The notes: generated by a model not told the origin, from the letters alone. A DNA stretch of 64,000 nucleotides from Bacteroidota bacterium (GCA_016721305.1 JADKIH010000003.1:124001-188000), one strand, 5' to 3'; positions 45,292 to 54,398 are shown, counted from the first letter of the stretch. A program made the numbers and translations.

Positions 45292-45309
45292 CCATTTACC
45301 ACCAAAAAG

Positions 45310-46344
45310 ATGCGCGAAAAAATAACGAAGCTAATCACTGAAGTCGAAGCATTCGCAGCTGAAACGAAAGACGAAGTTGAATCATTCCGTATAAAGTACC
45401 TTGGCAAAAAAGGCGTACTCGCCGATTTATTTGCTGAGATGAAAAACATTGCGCCGGAAATGAGAAAAGATTTCGGGCAGATGGTGAATGAACTGAAAGT
45501 AAAAGCTGAAGATAAGCTCAACGGATTACAAGAAGTTCTTCAGGCAGCGCATGATAATGCAAAGCAGGCGGATCTTGATCTTACGCTTCCGGGTGATCCA
45601 ATTGCTTTAGGTTCGCGTCATCCGATCTCACTTGTTCGTGCCGAAATCCTCCGCATCTTCGGTCGTATTGGTTTCACAGTGGCCGACGGTCCGGAAATCG
45701 AAGACGACTGGCATAACTTCACTGCATTAAACTTTCCTGAGAATCATCCTGCGCGCGATATGCAGGATACTTTTTTCATCAGTCAGGAAGGCGGAAAAGA
45801 TTCTATTGCTTTGCGCACACACACATCATCTATTCAGGTGCGCGTAATGGAAAAAAGCAAACCACCGATCCGCATTCTTGCGCCCGGTCGTGTCTATCGT
45901 AACGAAGCCATCTCTGCTCGTGCACACTGTTTCTTCCACCAGGTAGAAGGCTTGTACATCGACGAGAATGTTTCTTTCGCCGATCTCAAACAAACACTTT
46001 TATATTTCGCACAAGAAATGTTCGGCAGCGACGCAAAAATTCGCTTGCGTCCATCCTATTTCCCATTCACCGAACCATCGGCTGAAATGGATGTCTCCTG
46101 TCAAATCTGCAAAGGCAAAGGATGTAACGTTTGCAAATACACCGGTTGGTTAGAAATCATGGGCTGCGGAATGGTAGATCCAAACGTTCTCACCAACTGC
46201 AATATCGATCCCGAAAAATACAGCGGATACGCCTTTGGTATGGGCATCGAGCGTATTGCAATGTTGAAGTATGACGTGAAGGATCTGCGACTCTATTCGG
46301 AGAATGATGTTCGCTTCTTGCGACAATTCTCTTCGTCCAACTAG
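45310..46344 (+). CDS. pheS: Phenylalanine--tRNA ligase alpha subunit
   Basis: 344 residues, normal length. N-terminal coiled-coil arm (KITKLITEVEAFAAETKDEVESFRIKYLGKKGVLADLFAEM), then class II core: 'GSRHPISLVRAEILRIFGRIGFTVADGPEIEDDWHNFTALNFPENHPARDMQDTFF', 'LRTHTSSIQVRVM', motif 2 'GRVYRNEAISARAHCFFHQVEGLYID', and motif 3 'FGMGIERIAMLKY'. A Zn-like CQICKGKGCNVC loop lies near 268. Attaches Phe to tRNA-Phe with PheT, which is not in this window. Confidence 0.97.
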   Translation: MREKITKLITEVEAFAAETKDEVESFRIKYLGKKGVLADLFAEMKNIAPEMRKDFGQMVNELKVKAEDKLNGLQEVLQAAHDNAKQADLDLTLPGDPIALGSRHPISLVRAEILRIFGRIGFTVADGPEIEDDWHNFTALNFPENHPARDMQDTFFISQEGGKDSIALRTHTSSIQVRVMEKSKPPIRILAPGRVYRNEAISARAHCFFHQVEGLYIDENVSFADLKQTLLYFAQEMFGSDAKIRLRPSYFPFTEPSAEMDVSCQICKGKGCNVCKYTGWLEIMGCGMVDPNVLTNCNIDPEKYSGYAFGMGIERIAMLKYDVKDLRLYSENDVRFLRQFSSSN

Positions 46345-46347
46345 TAA

Positions 46348-46538
46348 CGATTAGCTGATGTGCTGATTAGCTAATTAGCTGATGATTTAGTGTGAGTGAA
46401 TAGTGGCTGCCAATGCTAATTTAACAGACTGGCATAAATATGATTGTTATGCTCAAGTTTAGGGCACTATTGAACCCCCCGCTAATGGGACAAGGGAGTG
46501 TCTCAGGTCCATCAGCTAATCAGCTAATTAGCTAATCG
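46348..46538. repeat. 'attagctgatt' word element between convergent genes
   Basis: Left arm cgattagctgatgtgctgat, tagctaattagctgatg. Right arm (46510-46538) catcagctaatcagctaatt, agctaatcg. Both ends read cgattagct in opposite orientation. The element starts 3 bp after the pheS stop and ends 2 bp before the purF stop (46541), so it fills the whole gap. Middle ~125 bp without features. Confidence 0.8.
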
Positions 46539-46540
46539 TG

Positions 46541-48442
46541 TCAATAAGCGCGCTCGTTGATCCCCTCCATAAAATTCACAAACGCCTTACACACCACGCG
46601 GTTCCCACCCGGTGTCGGGTAGTTGCCGGTGAAGTACCAATCGCCTCGGTTGTTCGGACAGGCGCTGTGGAGGTCTTCGATTTTTTGGAAAATGATTTGG
46701 AGATCGGCGTTCATATCAGGCGGACGAACTAAGTCGGCGATTTTGGCGCTGATTTGTTCGGCAGTAAAAGGCTGATAGATCATTCGTACATAATTTTTCA
46801 TCTCATTCACTCCTTGACGCAATTGCTCTTTGCAACGTGCGTAAGTTTCATCGATGATATGTTCGAGATTGTTTTCTTCGAGTAATTGAATGGCTGCACG
46901 GAAGGCAACGAGATCGTTGATCTTCGCCATGTCGATTCCGTAACAATCAGGGTAACGAATTTGCGGAGCTGAACTCACAACGACAATTTTCTTCGGACCT
47001 AAACGATCGAGCATTCTTAAAATAGAGTTTTTCAAAGTCGTACCGCGAACGATTGAATCGTCGATGACAACAAGATTGTCAACTCCTCTGCGAATAGTTC
47101 CGTAAGTAATATCGTAAACATGCGTCACCATATCGCCACGATCGTTATCGTTCGTGATGAACGTTCTCAGCTTTGCGTCTTTGATGGCAATTTTTTCGGC
47201 ACGTGGGCGAATAGAAAGAATATCGTGCAACTGATCATCGGTAGCCTTTGATCCGAGTGCTTTGATTTTTCTCTTCTTCACATCGCGGAGGTAATCTTCC
47301 ATACCGCTAAGCATTCCGTAAAAAGCAACTTCGGCTGTATTCGGAATAAATGAAAGAACGGTATTGCGTAAATCGTAATCGACAGCTTGAAGAGTTTGCT
47401 GACACAATAAACGGCCTAATTCTTTTCTCTCTTTATAAATTTCCTGATCACTTCCGCGACTGAAATAAATTCGTTCGAACGAACAGCTCAACCGTTGTGT
47501 TGGTTCATTGATTTTATCCTGCGTGATTTTCCCGCCCTTCTTCATGATGAGCGCGTGACCCGGTTTGATTTCCTGGATTTTTTCGAACGGCAAATTAAAT
47601 GCTGTCTGAATAGCAGGGCGTTCACTCGCCACAACAACAATTTCATCGTCCTGATAAAAATATGCAGGACGAATTCCTGCAGGATCACGAAGGACAAATG
47701 AATCGCCATTACCGATAAGTCCGGCAATAACATAACCACCATCCCAGCGATGAGAAGAGCGACGTAATATGTTTGCTACATCGAGATGATCAGCGATGAG
47801 CGGAGAAATTTCTTCTTTACTGTTACCAAGTTTTTTGAATTTCTGATACAGCTCTTCATTTTCTTCATCGAGAAAATGTCCGATGTTTTCCATCACCGTA
47901 ACTGTATCCGCTTTTTCTTTCGGATGTTGACCGATGTGAACGAGATCATCGAAGAGCTCGTCGACATTCGTCATATTGAAATTTCCTGCGACGACAAGAT
48001 TTCGCGTCATCCAGTTATTCTGACGTAAGAACGGGTGACAAGCTTCGATGCTGTTTCCACCATAAGTTCCATAGCGCAAATGTCCGAGCCATAACTCACC
48101 TGTAAAGGCGACATTCTTTTTCAGCCAGGCAGTATCACTTAAAAGGCTTGGATCTTTTTTCCCAACTTCCTCAAACTTCGCCTGAATACGTCCGAAAATA
48201 TCGACGATGGCTTGTTTTTCATTTGAGCGGTAACGGCTGATATAGCGCGTACCCGGTTCGACATTGAATTTAATATTCGCCACACCGGCACCGTCTTGTC
48301 CACGGTTATGCTGTTTTTCCATCATTAAATACAGCTTGTTCATGGCGTAAAACGCCGTGCCATATTTTTTCTGGTAATAAGAAAGAGGCTTAAGAAGACG
48401 GATCAGCGCAATGCCGCATTCGTGATGTAGGAAATCGGACAT
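46541..48442 (-). CDS. purF: Amidophosphoribosyltransferase (PurF-type), long Bacteroidota form
   Basis: 633 residues, longer than the ~505 of E. coli PurF but usual for Bacteroidota. First committed step of purine synthesis: PRPP + Gln to phosphoribosylamine. N-terminal Ntn glutaminase: short propeptide MSDFLHHE then catalytic Cys9 (CGIALIRL), 'QHNRGQDGAGVAN', 'WLGHLRYGTYG'. PRPP loop in the phosphoribosyltransferase domain: VVIDDSIVRGTTLKNSI near 455-471. Start set by the -7 box TATCTTTG 7 nt upstream of the ATG. It is convergent to pheS. Confidence 0.93.
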   Translation of the reverse strand: MSDFLHHECGIALIRLLKPLSYYQKKYGTAFYAMNKLYLMMEKQHNRGQDGAGVANIKFNVEPGTRYISRYRSNEKQAIVDIFGRIQAKFEEVGKKDPSLLSDTAWLKKNVAFTGELWLGHLRYGTYGGNSIEACHPFLRQNNWMTRNLVVAGNFNMTNVDELFDDLVHIGQHPKEKADTVTVMENIGHFLDEENEELYQKFKKLGNSKEEISPLIADHLDVANILRRSSHRWDGGYVIAGLIGNGDSFVLRDPAGIRPAYFYQDDEIVVVASERPAIQTAFNLPFEKIQEIKPGHALIMKKGGKITQDKINEPTQRLSCSFERIYFSRGSDQEIYKERKELGRLLCQQTLQAVDYDLRNTVLSFIPNTAEVAFYGMLSGMEDYLRDVKKRKIKALGSKATDDQLHDILSIRPRAEKIAIKDAKLRTFITNDNDRGDMVTHVYDITYGTIRRGVDNLVVIDDSIVRGTTLKNSILRMLDRLGPKKIVVVSSAPQIRYPDCYGIDMAKINDLVAFRAAIQLLEENNLEHIIDETYARCKEQLRQGVNEMKNYVRMIYQPFTAEQISAKIADLVRPPDMNADLQIIFQKIEDLHSACPNNRGDWYFTGNYPTPGGNRVVCKAFVNFMEGINERAY

Positions 48443-48449
48443 GGTGAGG

Positions 48450-48457
48450 CAAAGATA
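48450..48457 (-). promoter_or_regulatory. -7 box TATCTTTG, 7 nt upstream of purF ATG
   Basis: Minus strand: TATCTTTG, CCTCACC, ATG. Context ctaattccctatctttgcc is shared with the VWA promoter. The word-repeat tract begins 6 bp beyond. Confidence 0.6.
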
Positions 48458-48463
48458 GGGAAT

Positions 48464-48583
48464 TAGTAAGTAGTAAGTGGTAAGTAGTAAGTTGACTTGC
48501 TGTTTAAGACTACCGGCTAAAAACTAAAGACTAAAGACTAATTTCTGCGTATTTCTGCTAATTTCTGCGATTTTCTGCGCGAA
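48464..48583. repeat. Three adjacent word tracts: taagtag, aaagacta, tttctgcg
   Basis: 48464-48502: agtaagtagtaagtggtaag then tagtaagttgacttgctg. 48513-48541: aaaaactaaagactaaagac. 48541-48583: atttctgcgtatttctgcta, atttctgcgattttctgcgc. The first is the reverse complement of 54439-54476. Fills the gap purF start - histidine kinase stop (12 bp left). Confidence 0.75.
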
Positions 48584-48595
48584 AAAACCCGAATC

Positions 48596-49876
48596 CTAAA
48601 CCTTCCCCACCACCCTATTCGGCAACGTAATAGTAAACGTATGCAGATCAGCCTTGTACTCGTACTTAATCCGGCTACCCCAATGGTCGATGATTTTGCG
48701 GACAATGGCCAGGCCGAGACCGATACTATCGGGTGAGTCGCCCTTTTTGAAGCGGTCGAAAATTTCGTCGTTCGACAAGACCGGCGGGATACCGCTATTG
48801 GCAATTTCCAACGTGTCGGCTGAAAGTCGGACGAAAAGGTCGCCATTTTCCCTGTTGTATTTTATCGCATTTGAAAGCAGATTCGTGATGAGAATTTCGG
48901 CCAGGTGTTGATTCATTCGCACAAGCACATTTTCATCGATGTCGATATGCACCTGAATGTTTTTCGAAGAGATAAACATTTCGAGATCGTCGACTTGCTT
49001 ACGCAGCATCTTTCCCATCGGCAACATTTGCATTCCGGCGTACTGTTCGTTCTCGATGCGCGTGAGCATGATCAATCCCTTATTCATTTTCGACAAACGA
49101 TTAACGGAGTCGAGTGTACTTAGCACTTGTTGCACTTGAGTTTCGGTGAGATTAGAACCTTGCAAAAGCAATTCGAGTTTTGATCGAATGATGGCGAGCG
49201 GCGTTTGCGTTTCGTGCGACATATTCTCGGTGAATTCACGGAGATTACGATAGTCACGTGAGACTTTATCGGTCAGCTTGGAGAGCTCGGCATTGAGTGC
49301 ATTAAACTCATCCACTTTACTTCGCTGAAATGTAGTTGCTCCTCCTTTTTGCAGATCAAAAGTTTTGAGAATATTAAGGGCCCGGTAGAACGGATTCCAT
49401 ATTTTACTCGAGAACCAACGGTTAAGGAAGTAAAAGCAGGCGATGATATCGAGAGCTACGAGTAAAAGAGTTGCCAAAACACCTTCGGCAAGACGTTCTG
49501 TTTCCGTAAGACGTTGAGCAATTTTTATACGATAACTTTTTCCGTCGAGTAATTGCTCGTACGTAAGTTGTCGATACGGCACACGCATTTTCAGATTGAT
49601 ATCGTAGAAAGTTGTGTCGATCATCCTCACGCGAAACGTTGTAAATTTTTCGAGCGGTTCCACTTCGATTCGATCGCCGAAGATGATGTGTTTGCCCTGA
49701 ATATTTTTTTGATGCGATAATTGCTTTTCGATCTCCATTTTTTCGTAGAGAATATTTTCCGAAACTTCATTATCGACCAGATACAATACCCTATAGGCAA
49801 GAAAAGCACTGCTGACCATGAGTAGCACGAGCGCAATTGCAATGTAATACCTGTTGGTCAGATTGAGAAGCTTCAT
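48596..49876 (-). CDS. Sensor histidine kinase
   Basis: 426 residues. Membrane helices at about 11-30 and 133-151 with a ~100-residue periplasmic sensor between. The dimerisation/phosphoacceptor site is 'REFTENMSHETQTPLAII' with H221. The HATPase_c domain shows N-box 'ILITNLLSNAIKYNRENGD' and 'DRFKKGDSPDSIGLGLAIVRKIIDHWG' (F/G2 boxes). No HAMP motif is obvious. The signal is unknown. It overlaps the upstream response-regulator gene by 4 bp (ATGA), so they form a two-component operon. Confidence 0.95.
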   Translation of the reverse strand: MKLLNLTNRYYIAIALVLLMVSSAFLAYRVLYLVDNEVSENILYEKMEIEKQLSHQKNIQGKHIIFGDRIEVEPLEKFTTFRVRMIDTTFYDINLKMRVPYRQLTYEQLLDGKSYRIKIAQRLTETERLAEGVLATLLLVALDIIACFYFLNRWFSSKIWNPFYRALNILKTFDLQKGGATTFQRSKVDEFNALNAELSKLTDKVSRDYRNLREFTENMSHETQTPLAIIRSKLELLLQGSNLTETQVQQVLSTLDSVNRLSKMNKGLIMLTRIENEQYAGMQMLPMGKMLRKQVDDLEMFISSKNIQVHIDIDENVLVRMNQHLAEILITNLLSNAIKYNRENGDLFVRLSADTLEIANSGIPPVLSNDEIFDRFKKGDSPDSIGLGLAIVRKIIDHWGSRIKYEYKADLHTFTITLPNRVVGKV

Positions 49877-50550
49877 TCACTCGAAAGTTTATATCCGACT
49901 CCGTAGATCGATTTAAGGTAATCGTTTGCACCGTTGTCCGTCATTTTTTTACGGAGATTCTTAATGTGGCTATAGATGAAATCAAATGAATCCGCCATAT
50001 CAGCGTGATCTCCCCAAAGGTGTTCGGCAATAGATTCCTTAGTGAGCACTTTATTTTGATTACTCAAAAAGTAGAGCAATAATTCATGTTCCTTTTTTGT
50101 GAGGCTGACTAATTTGTCCTTCACATACATCATCATTTCATCAGGTATAACACGAACCTCGTTAAATACAATTTCATTCTTCCCTTGGAAAGAACGGCGG
50201 CGAACAACCGATTTTATGCGGGCAACGAGTTCCGGCATATAAAAAGGCTTGGTGATATAATCATCGGCACCAAAATTTAATCCTACCAGACGATCATCGA
50301 GAGAGTTTTTTGCAGAGACGATTACAATTCCCGTTTGATTCTGCTTTGTCTGCATTTCATTAATCACTTTTAATCCGCTACCATCGGGTAAACCGATATC
50401 GAGCACAACGGCATCGTAAGTATATAAGTCAATTTTCTCGATTGCCTCGGCAAGAGTAGTTGCTTTTTCGCAGTGCATTCCGGACTCCTTGAGGAATGTC
50501 ATCATGGAATCTAAAAGTTGCTTTTCGTCTTCAACTATCAATATTTTCAT
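49873..50550 (-). CDS. OmpR/PhoB-type response regulator
   Basis: 225 residues. Receiver domain with D8 (acid pocket), phosphoacceptor D51 (VVLDIGLPDGSG), T/S in 'IVIVSAKNS' and K in 'DDYITKPF'. C-terminal winged-helix 'LLYFLSNQNKVLTKESIAEHLWGDHADMADSFDFIYSHIKNLRKKMTDNGANDYLKSIYGVGYKL'. First gene of the operon with the histidine kinase; divergent from the 50754 gene, which could be a target. Confidence 0.95.
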   Translation of the reverse strand: MKILIVEDEKQLLDSMMTFLKESGMHCEKATTLAEAIEKIDLYTYDAVVLDIGLPDGSGLKVINEMQTKQNQTGIVIVSAKNSLDDRLVGLNFGADDYITKPFYMPELVARIKSVVRRRSFQGKNEIVFNEVRVIPDEMMMYVKDKLVSLTKKEHELLLYFLSNQNKVLTKESIAEHLWGDHADMADSFDFIYSHIKNLRKKMTDNGANDYLKSIYGVGYKLSSE

Positions 50551-50753
50551 TTCAGGTAGTAAATTTTACTGTTCAGATAAAATTAGTTTATTAATAGGGA
50601 AAAATGGAGGTTATTTGCCTCATTGAATGGTAAAAGTAAGAAACCTGCTCTATTTTCTTTCTAAAACCATAAAAGATTCTGACGGATTCAGAATGTAAAC
50701 AGAATCTAGCCTTAAGTTTGACAAACCTTTACAATATATATTAAAAATCAATC

Positions 50754-51602
50754 ATGAAAAAAGTAATACTCTTTTCGGCTCTTGTAGCCGGAGTTTTTAT
50801 CGCTCTCACTGCGGGTACGATGAGTGATAATGGTAAAGCAGGTGTAACCGGTTCACCGGGTGAATTGGACTGTACAGATTGCCATAGTTCTTATGCATTA
50901 AATGCAGGAGGCGGTAGTGTGACAGCCGGTTCAACGAATATGACAGGCTGGATGTATGATCCGGGAGTAACTTATCACATGACGTTAACAGTTGCACGTT
51001 CGGCGAATTCTTTATTCGGAATCGGTGCTGAAATCCTTACGGCTTCGAATCAGAATGCCGGAACGATTGTTATCACGGATGCTACGCATACAGTTATTAA
51101 AACAAAAACTGTAAGCGGTGTTAGTCGTAGAAATCTGGTACACACTTTAAATGGTGGTGCTGCTACGGGCTCGAAAGTGTTTACGTTCGACTGGACAGCT
51201 CCGGCTGCCGGTACAGGAGATGCAACAATGTATTTCTGCGGAGTAGCTGCAAATGGTAACGGTAACGAAAACAGCGATTACGTGTACTTAGGAAGTCAGG
51301 TTATTGCTGAGAATATTAACAAAGGCGTTTCTTCTATTGAGAAGAGCAGCAATGTTAGTGTGTATCCAAATCCGATCGCCGATCATTTCGCAGTTGACTA
51401 CACAGTTAGCACTACAGGTCCGGTACAGATTAACATGTACAATATGAATGGAGCTTTAGTTGCAAAGCTTGCATCAAAAATGCTTTCTGCAGGAACTTAC
51501 AACGACAACTTCTATCTTCCTTCAGAGCTTTCTGCCGGTACATATTTGCTGAGCATTGAAAGCGCATCAGGTGTGACTTCAAAAAAATTGATGGTTAAAT
51601 AA
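50754..51602 (+). CDS. Secreted 'choice-of-anchor V' protein with CxxCH motif and T9SS sorting domain
   Basis: 282 residues. Signal peptide 1-21. The mature start 'SDNGKAGVTGSPGELDCTDCHSS' holds a single heme-type CxxCH (CTDCH, ~40-44). A Reeler-like beta-sandwich follows (GWMYDPGVTYHMTLTVARSANSLFGIGAEILTASNQNAG), as in the choice-of-anchor V domain. The end is a type IX sorting domain: VSVYPNPIADHFAVDYTV ... GTYLLSIESASGVTSKKLMVK. Probably a surface c-type heme protein. A good terminator lies 29 bp downstream. Confidence 0.85.
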   Translation: MKKVILFSALVAGVFIALTAGTMSDNGKAGVTGSPGELDCTDCHSSYALNAGGGSVTAGSTNMTGWMYDPGVTYHMTLTVARSANSLFGIGAEILTASNQNAGTIVITDATHTVIKTKTVSGVSRRNLVHTLNGGAATGSKVFTFDWTAPAAGTGDATMYFCGVAANGNGNENSDYVYLGSQVIAENINKGVSSIEKSSNVSVYPNPIADHFAVDYTVSTTGPVQINMYNMNGALVAKLASKMLSAGTYNDNFYLPSELSAGTYLLSIESASGVTSKKLMVK

Positions 51603-51630
51603 TCATCTCACTTAAACAATTCCAAGAAAC

Positions 51631-51652
51631 TGCCCCACAGGGGCATTTTTTG
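51631..51652 (+). terminator. Intrinsic terminator after the choice-of-anchor V gene
   Basis: TGCCCC-ACA-GGGGCA followed by TTTTTT: 6-bp GC stem, 3-nt loop, U-tract. Confidence 0.85.
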
Positions 51653-51943
51653 GTTTGTAACCAACCTGAGACTAGTCTTTAGCCTGCGGCTTGGGTACTG
51701 AGGAAAAGTGGGGAAAACAATTAATATTAAAAGACCACTCGACCGAAATTAAGTAAAACAATAAATCACGGCAGTTGAGACTAAAGCTTAAGAGCTAAAG
51801 ACCGGAGCCTGTTAAGAACTCAGGTAGTAACTAATTTGAAAACTAGACAAAAGTCAGTCGTAACTGAAATAGAATAATTTATTTTTACGCCGGACATTAC
51901 GCTAAATAATATTCCAATTTAATCCAGCTTACAAATTCATCCT
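51653..51943. other. Intergenic, about 290 bp
   Basis: Contains scattered 'gactaaag/agactag' words of the 48513 family (tgagactagtctttagcc; tgagactaaagcttaagagc). No gene seen. Confidence 0.45.
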
Positions 51944-52348
51944 ATGAAAAAAATAGCAGCACTTATTACGGTTGCGGCATTGGTTTACAGTTGTTCCAGC
52001 GATAATCTGGAAGATCTACATCCGATTGCAGCGACATGCGACACTGCGGCTGTATCATTTGCAAACGACATTTTGCCGATCATGCAGACACAGTGCGGAA
52101 CGAATGACAATAGCTGTCACCAGACAGATATGTCGTCAGGAGGCTATGGCCTTGCCGATTATCAGAGCGTCTTCAATTCAATCGACTACACCGACAACGA
52201 TTTTGAGCCGGGTGCGTTTGTAAAATGCATCAAGCATGAGCCTGTTGCAGGCGGTGGAACCGACATGCCAAAAAATGCAGCGAAGCTCGACGATTGTTCA
52301 ATTAATAAAATTGTTGCCTGGATTAATCAAGGCCGGTTAAACAACTAA
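51944..52348 (+). CDS. Cytochrome-c-like lipoprotein with unusual CX6CH motif
   Basis: 134 residues. Lipoprotein signal MKKIAALITVAALVYSC (Cys17). The domain opens 'SFANDILPIMQTQCGTNDNSCHQTDMSSGGYGLADYQSVFNSIDY' and ends 'GTDMPKNAAKLDDCSINKIVAWINQGRLNN', the layout of Bacteroidota cytochrome-c-like lipoproteins, with axial His in CH and possible Met in DMP. The heme site is C-x6-CH instead of C-x2-CH, so covalent heme attachment is uncertain; the extra Cys pairs may form disulfides. It is 11 bp upstream of the next gene and co-transcribed with it. Confidence 0.75.
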   Translation: MKKIAALITVAALVYSCSSDNLEDLHPIAATCDTAAVSFANDILPIMQTQCGTNDNSCHQTDMSSGGYGLADYQSVFNSIDYTDNDFEPGAFVKCIKHEPVAGGGTDMPKNAAKLDDCSINKIVAWINQGRLNN

Positions 52349-52359
52349 AATCTCATCTT

Positions 52360-53295
52360 GTGAAAAAAATACTTCTACTCCTCTCTTTCCTTGGTGCTTT
52401 TACCGTTGTTAAAGCACAAGACGATATGCTTAGTTCGTTGGGTTCAACTGATGAACCTGATTATTCGAGTGCAACTTTCAAATCGACACGACTGGTTAAC
52501 CAGCACACGATTGAAGTTTGTGGTCCGCACACTCTCGACTTTCGCATTTCTCACCGTTTCGGAGCCATCAATGCCTGCTCAGATAATGCGTGGGGTATGG
52601 ATGGAACTGCAAATATTCGTTTAGGCTTGGAATATAGTCCCAACGGTCGTTTGATGTTCGGTCTCGGTCGTAGTTCAAGCGAAAAATTAGTCGACGGTTT
52701 CCTTAAATATCGTTTGCTTCGTCAGAGAACTGACGGAGGAATGCCTGTTAGTGTAACTTTGTTTGCCGGGGCATATTATACTACGCTTAAAGATTTAAAC
52801 AAAGGTGTAACCGGTTTTGATCGTTATGAAAAAACAGCTTATCGTTTTTCATACTGTTACGAGCTTTTGATTGGTCGCAAATTCAGTAAGAGTTTTTCCT
52901 TCCAGGTTGCTCCTTACTTCGTGCATTACAATTTAGTTGATTTAAAAACGGACAAGAATAATGCCTATGGCGTATCAGCACTTTTCCGTCTGAAATTCAC
53001 TGCACGTGCTGCGATCACAGCTGAATATGCTTATCGCATGAGCGATTACACATCAGCGAAAACACGTTCAGAAGGCGATCCGTATTACGATTCATTCTCG
53101 ATCGGTTACGAAGTTGAAACAGGCGGTCACGTATTCCAAATCATGTTCACAAACAGTTTCGGAATGGCAGAAAGCCAGTTCTTCCAGCATACAACATCTA
53201 AATGGAACGACGCCGGAATTCGCTTAGGCTTCAACATCTCTCGCGTGTTTACGATTGGAGGGAAGAGTGTAGAGCCGGTGTTTGAGACGCACTAA
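52360..53295 (+). CDS. DUF5777-family outer-membrane beta-barrel protein
   Basis: 311 residues from a GTG start. Signal peptide ending VVKAQ. 'HTIEVCGPHTLDFRISHRFGAINACSDNAWGMDGTANIRLGLEYSPNGRLMFGLGRSSSEKLVDGFLKYRLLRQ' is the DUF5777 signature. The rest is alternating beta strands ending 'AGIRLGFNISRVFTI'. These barrels occur next to cytochrome-c-like lipoproteins, as here (11 bp apart), which suggests a joint role in an outer-membrane redox or transport assembly. Confidence 0.88.
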   Translation: MKKILLLLSFLGAFTVVKAQDDMLSSLGSTDEPDYSSATFKSTRLVNQHTIEVCGPHTLDFRISHRFGAINACSDNAWGMDGTANIRLGLEYSPNGRLMFGLGRSSSEKLVDGFLKYRLLRQRTDGGMPVSVTLFAGAYYTTLKDLNKGVTGFDRYEKTAYRFSYCYELLIGRKFSKSFSFQVAPYFVHYNLVDLKTDKNNAYGVSALFRLKFTARAAITAEYAYRMSDYTSAKTRSEGDPYYDSFSIGYEVETGGHVFQIMFTNSFGMAESQFFQHTTSKWNDAGIRLGFNISRVFTIGGKSVEPVFETH

Positions 53296-53300
53296 GGTTT

Positions 53301-53617
53301 GTAAGTTGTAAGTAGTAAGTTGACTGTTAGTGGGTAAGTTGTAATTAGAAATTAGTAATTAGCGGGGATACTACTACATAGAAATAAAAAAAAGGGCTAC
53401 ACGGGTTGTAGCCCTTTTTTTATTTAGACATTGGGGATTCTTATTTTACGAAATTCCTGATCCTAAACTAAAATTACTTTTCGGCAAGCAAACCATAAAT
53501 CTAATTACTAGAGGCCATTTAAAAGTCTGAAATATGATTTAGGTCTTAGCATAAACAAGCAAGTTCCCCCTTCCTACTTACCCACTAACAGTCAACTTAC
53601 TACTTACTACTTACAAC
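53301..53617. repeat. 'gtaagta/gttgact' word element with inverted arms around a terminator
   Basis: Left arm (53301-53341) gtaagttgtaagtagtaagt, tgactgttagtgggtaagtt. Right arm (53574-53617) cttacccactaacagtcaac, ttactacttactacttacaa. The arms pair over ~40 bp. Inside lie a bidirectional terminator (53386-53421) and 'ctagaggccatttaaaa' (53510), similar to the sequence at 24681. Starts 5 bp after the DUF5777 stop. Confidence 0.8.
53386..53421. terminator. Bidirectional intrinsic terminator
   Basis: A8, GGGCTAC, 7-nt loop, GTAGCCC, T7. Terminates the plus-strand DUF5777 operon and could also terminate the minus-strand DUF1223 gene (stop at 53665). Confidence 0.9.
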
Positions 53618-53664
53618 TAACTACCTGCCAGCTTCCCCCCGGCCACCCCATAAACCTTCATCGT

Positions 53665-54351
53665 CTACTTATGCTGAACAAAAACGATAAGCTCCATAGT
53701 AGGATTGGGTTTTATTCCTTTTAGGGGCAAAGCAACGATTCCTTGAAGTTCGGGTTTATCGACGGATGTGAGAGCTCTGACGACATGATCGTGATTCAAT
53801 GTTTTCCCGGAATTTTCACCTTTAGTCACAGTACTGCTCAGATTACTTTCAGTGACGGCTGCGCGTAAAACGTAATTCGGATTGGCGATAGAAATTTTGT
53901 ACGAAATAAAAAGCGTGTCGTTCGCAATAGAATCTGAAAGAATTTTTACATCCACTTTTGCCGGTTCGGAGAGAGCTTCAGCAATAGAAGTTCGCAGCAT
54001 TGCTTCCTTTGAGCCCGTAAAACTCCGGCTTCCATTGACAACGATTTCCGGAGTGTACATTTCTTTCTCAGCTAACACTCGAGAATAATTTTCCTGTCGA
54101 ATAGTATATTGAAATTTACTGAATGGGTCTTTCCATCCGAGCTTATTCCAGTAATCGACATGATAGGAAAGGAAGAAAACATTCTGTCCCGCTTTTTTTG
54201 TCTCAGCCGAAATTTTCCTGATCACATCATCGGCCGGCGGGCAATCGCGGTTTCCCTCGGAGGTAAAGAGCTCGATTAAGGCGAAGGGTTTCACTTGAGC
54301 TGATGTATTGAAAGACAGAACAAGTAAAAGAAGGAAAAACCGAATTTTCAT
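53665..54351 (-). CDS. DUF1223-family exported protein
   Basis: 228 residues. Signal peptide 1-18 (ends NTSAQ). 'FALIELFTSEGNRDCPPADDVIRKIS' is the DUF1223 start, a thioredoxin-like fold; most members read C-S-S-C-P-P-A, so the first Cys of the usual pair is replaced here (N-R-D-C). 'VFFLSYHVDYWNKLGWKDPFSKFQYTIRQENYSRVL' and 'YTPEIVVNGSRSFTGS' are also diagnostic. Redox role doubtful; function unknown. Confidence 0.88.
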   Translation of the reverse strand: MKIRFFLLLLVLSFNTSAQVKPFALIELFTSEGNRDCPPADDVIRKISAETKKAGQNVFFLSYHVDYWNKLGWKDPFSKFQYTIRQENYSRVLAEKEMYTPEIVVNGSRSFTGSKEAMLRTSIAEALSEPAKVDVKILSDSIANDTLFISYKISIANPNYVLRAAVTESNLSSTVTKGENSGKTLNHDHVVRALTSVDKPELQGIVALPLKGIKPNPTMELIVFVQHK

Positions 54352-54398
54352 TTTATGATGCTATTATGTGCATTTAGCAGAGATCAACAGAATTAGAC

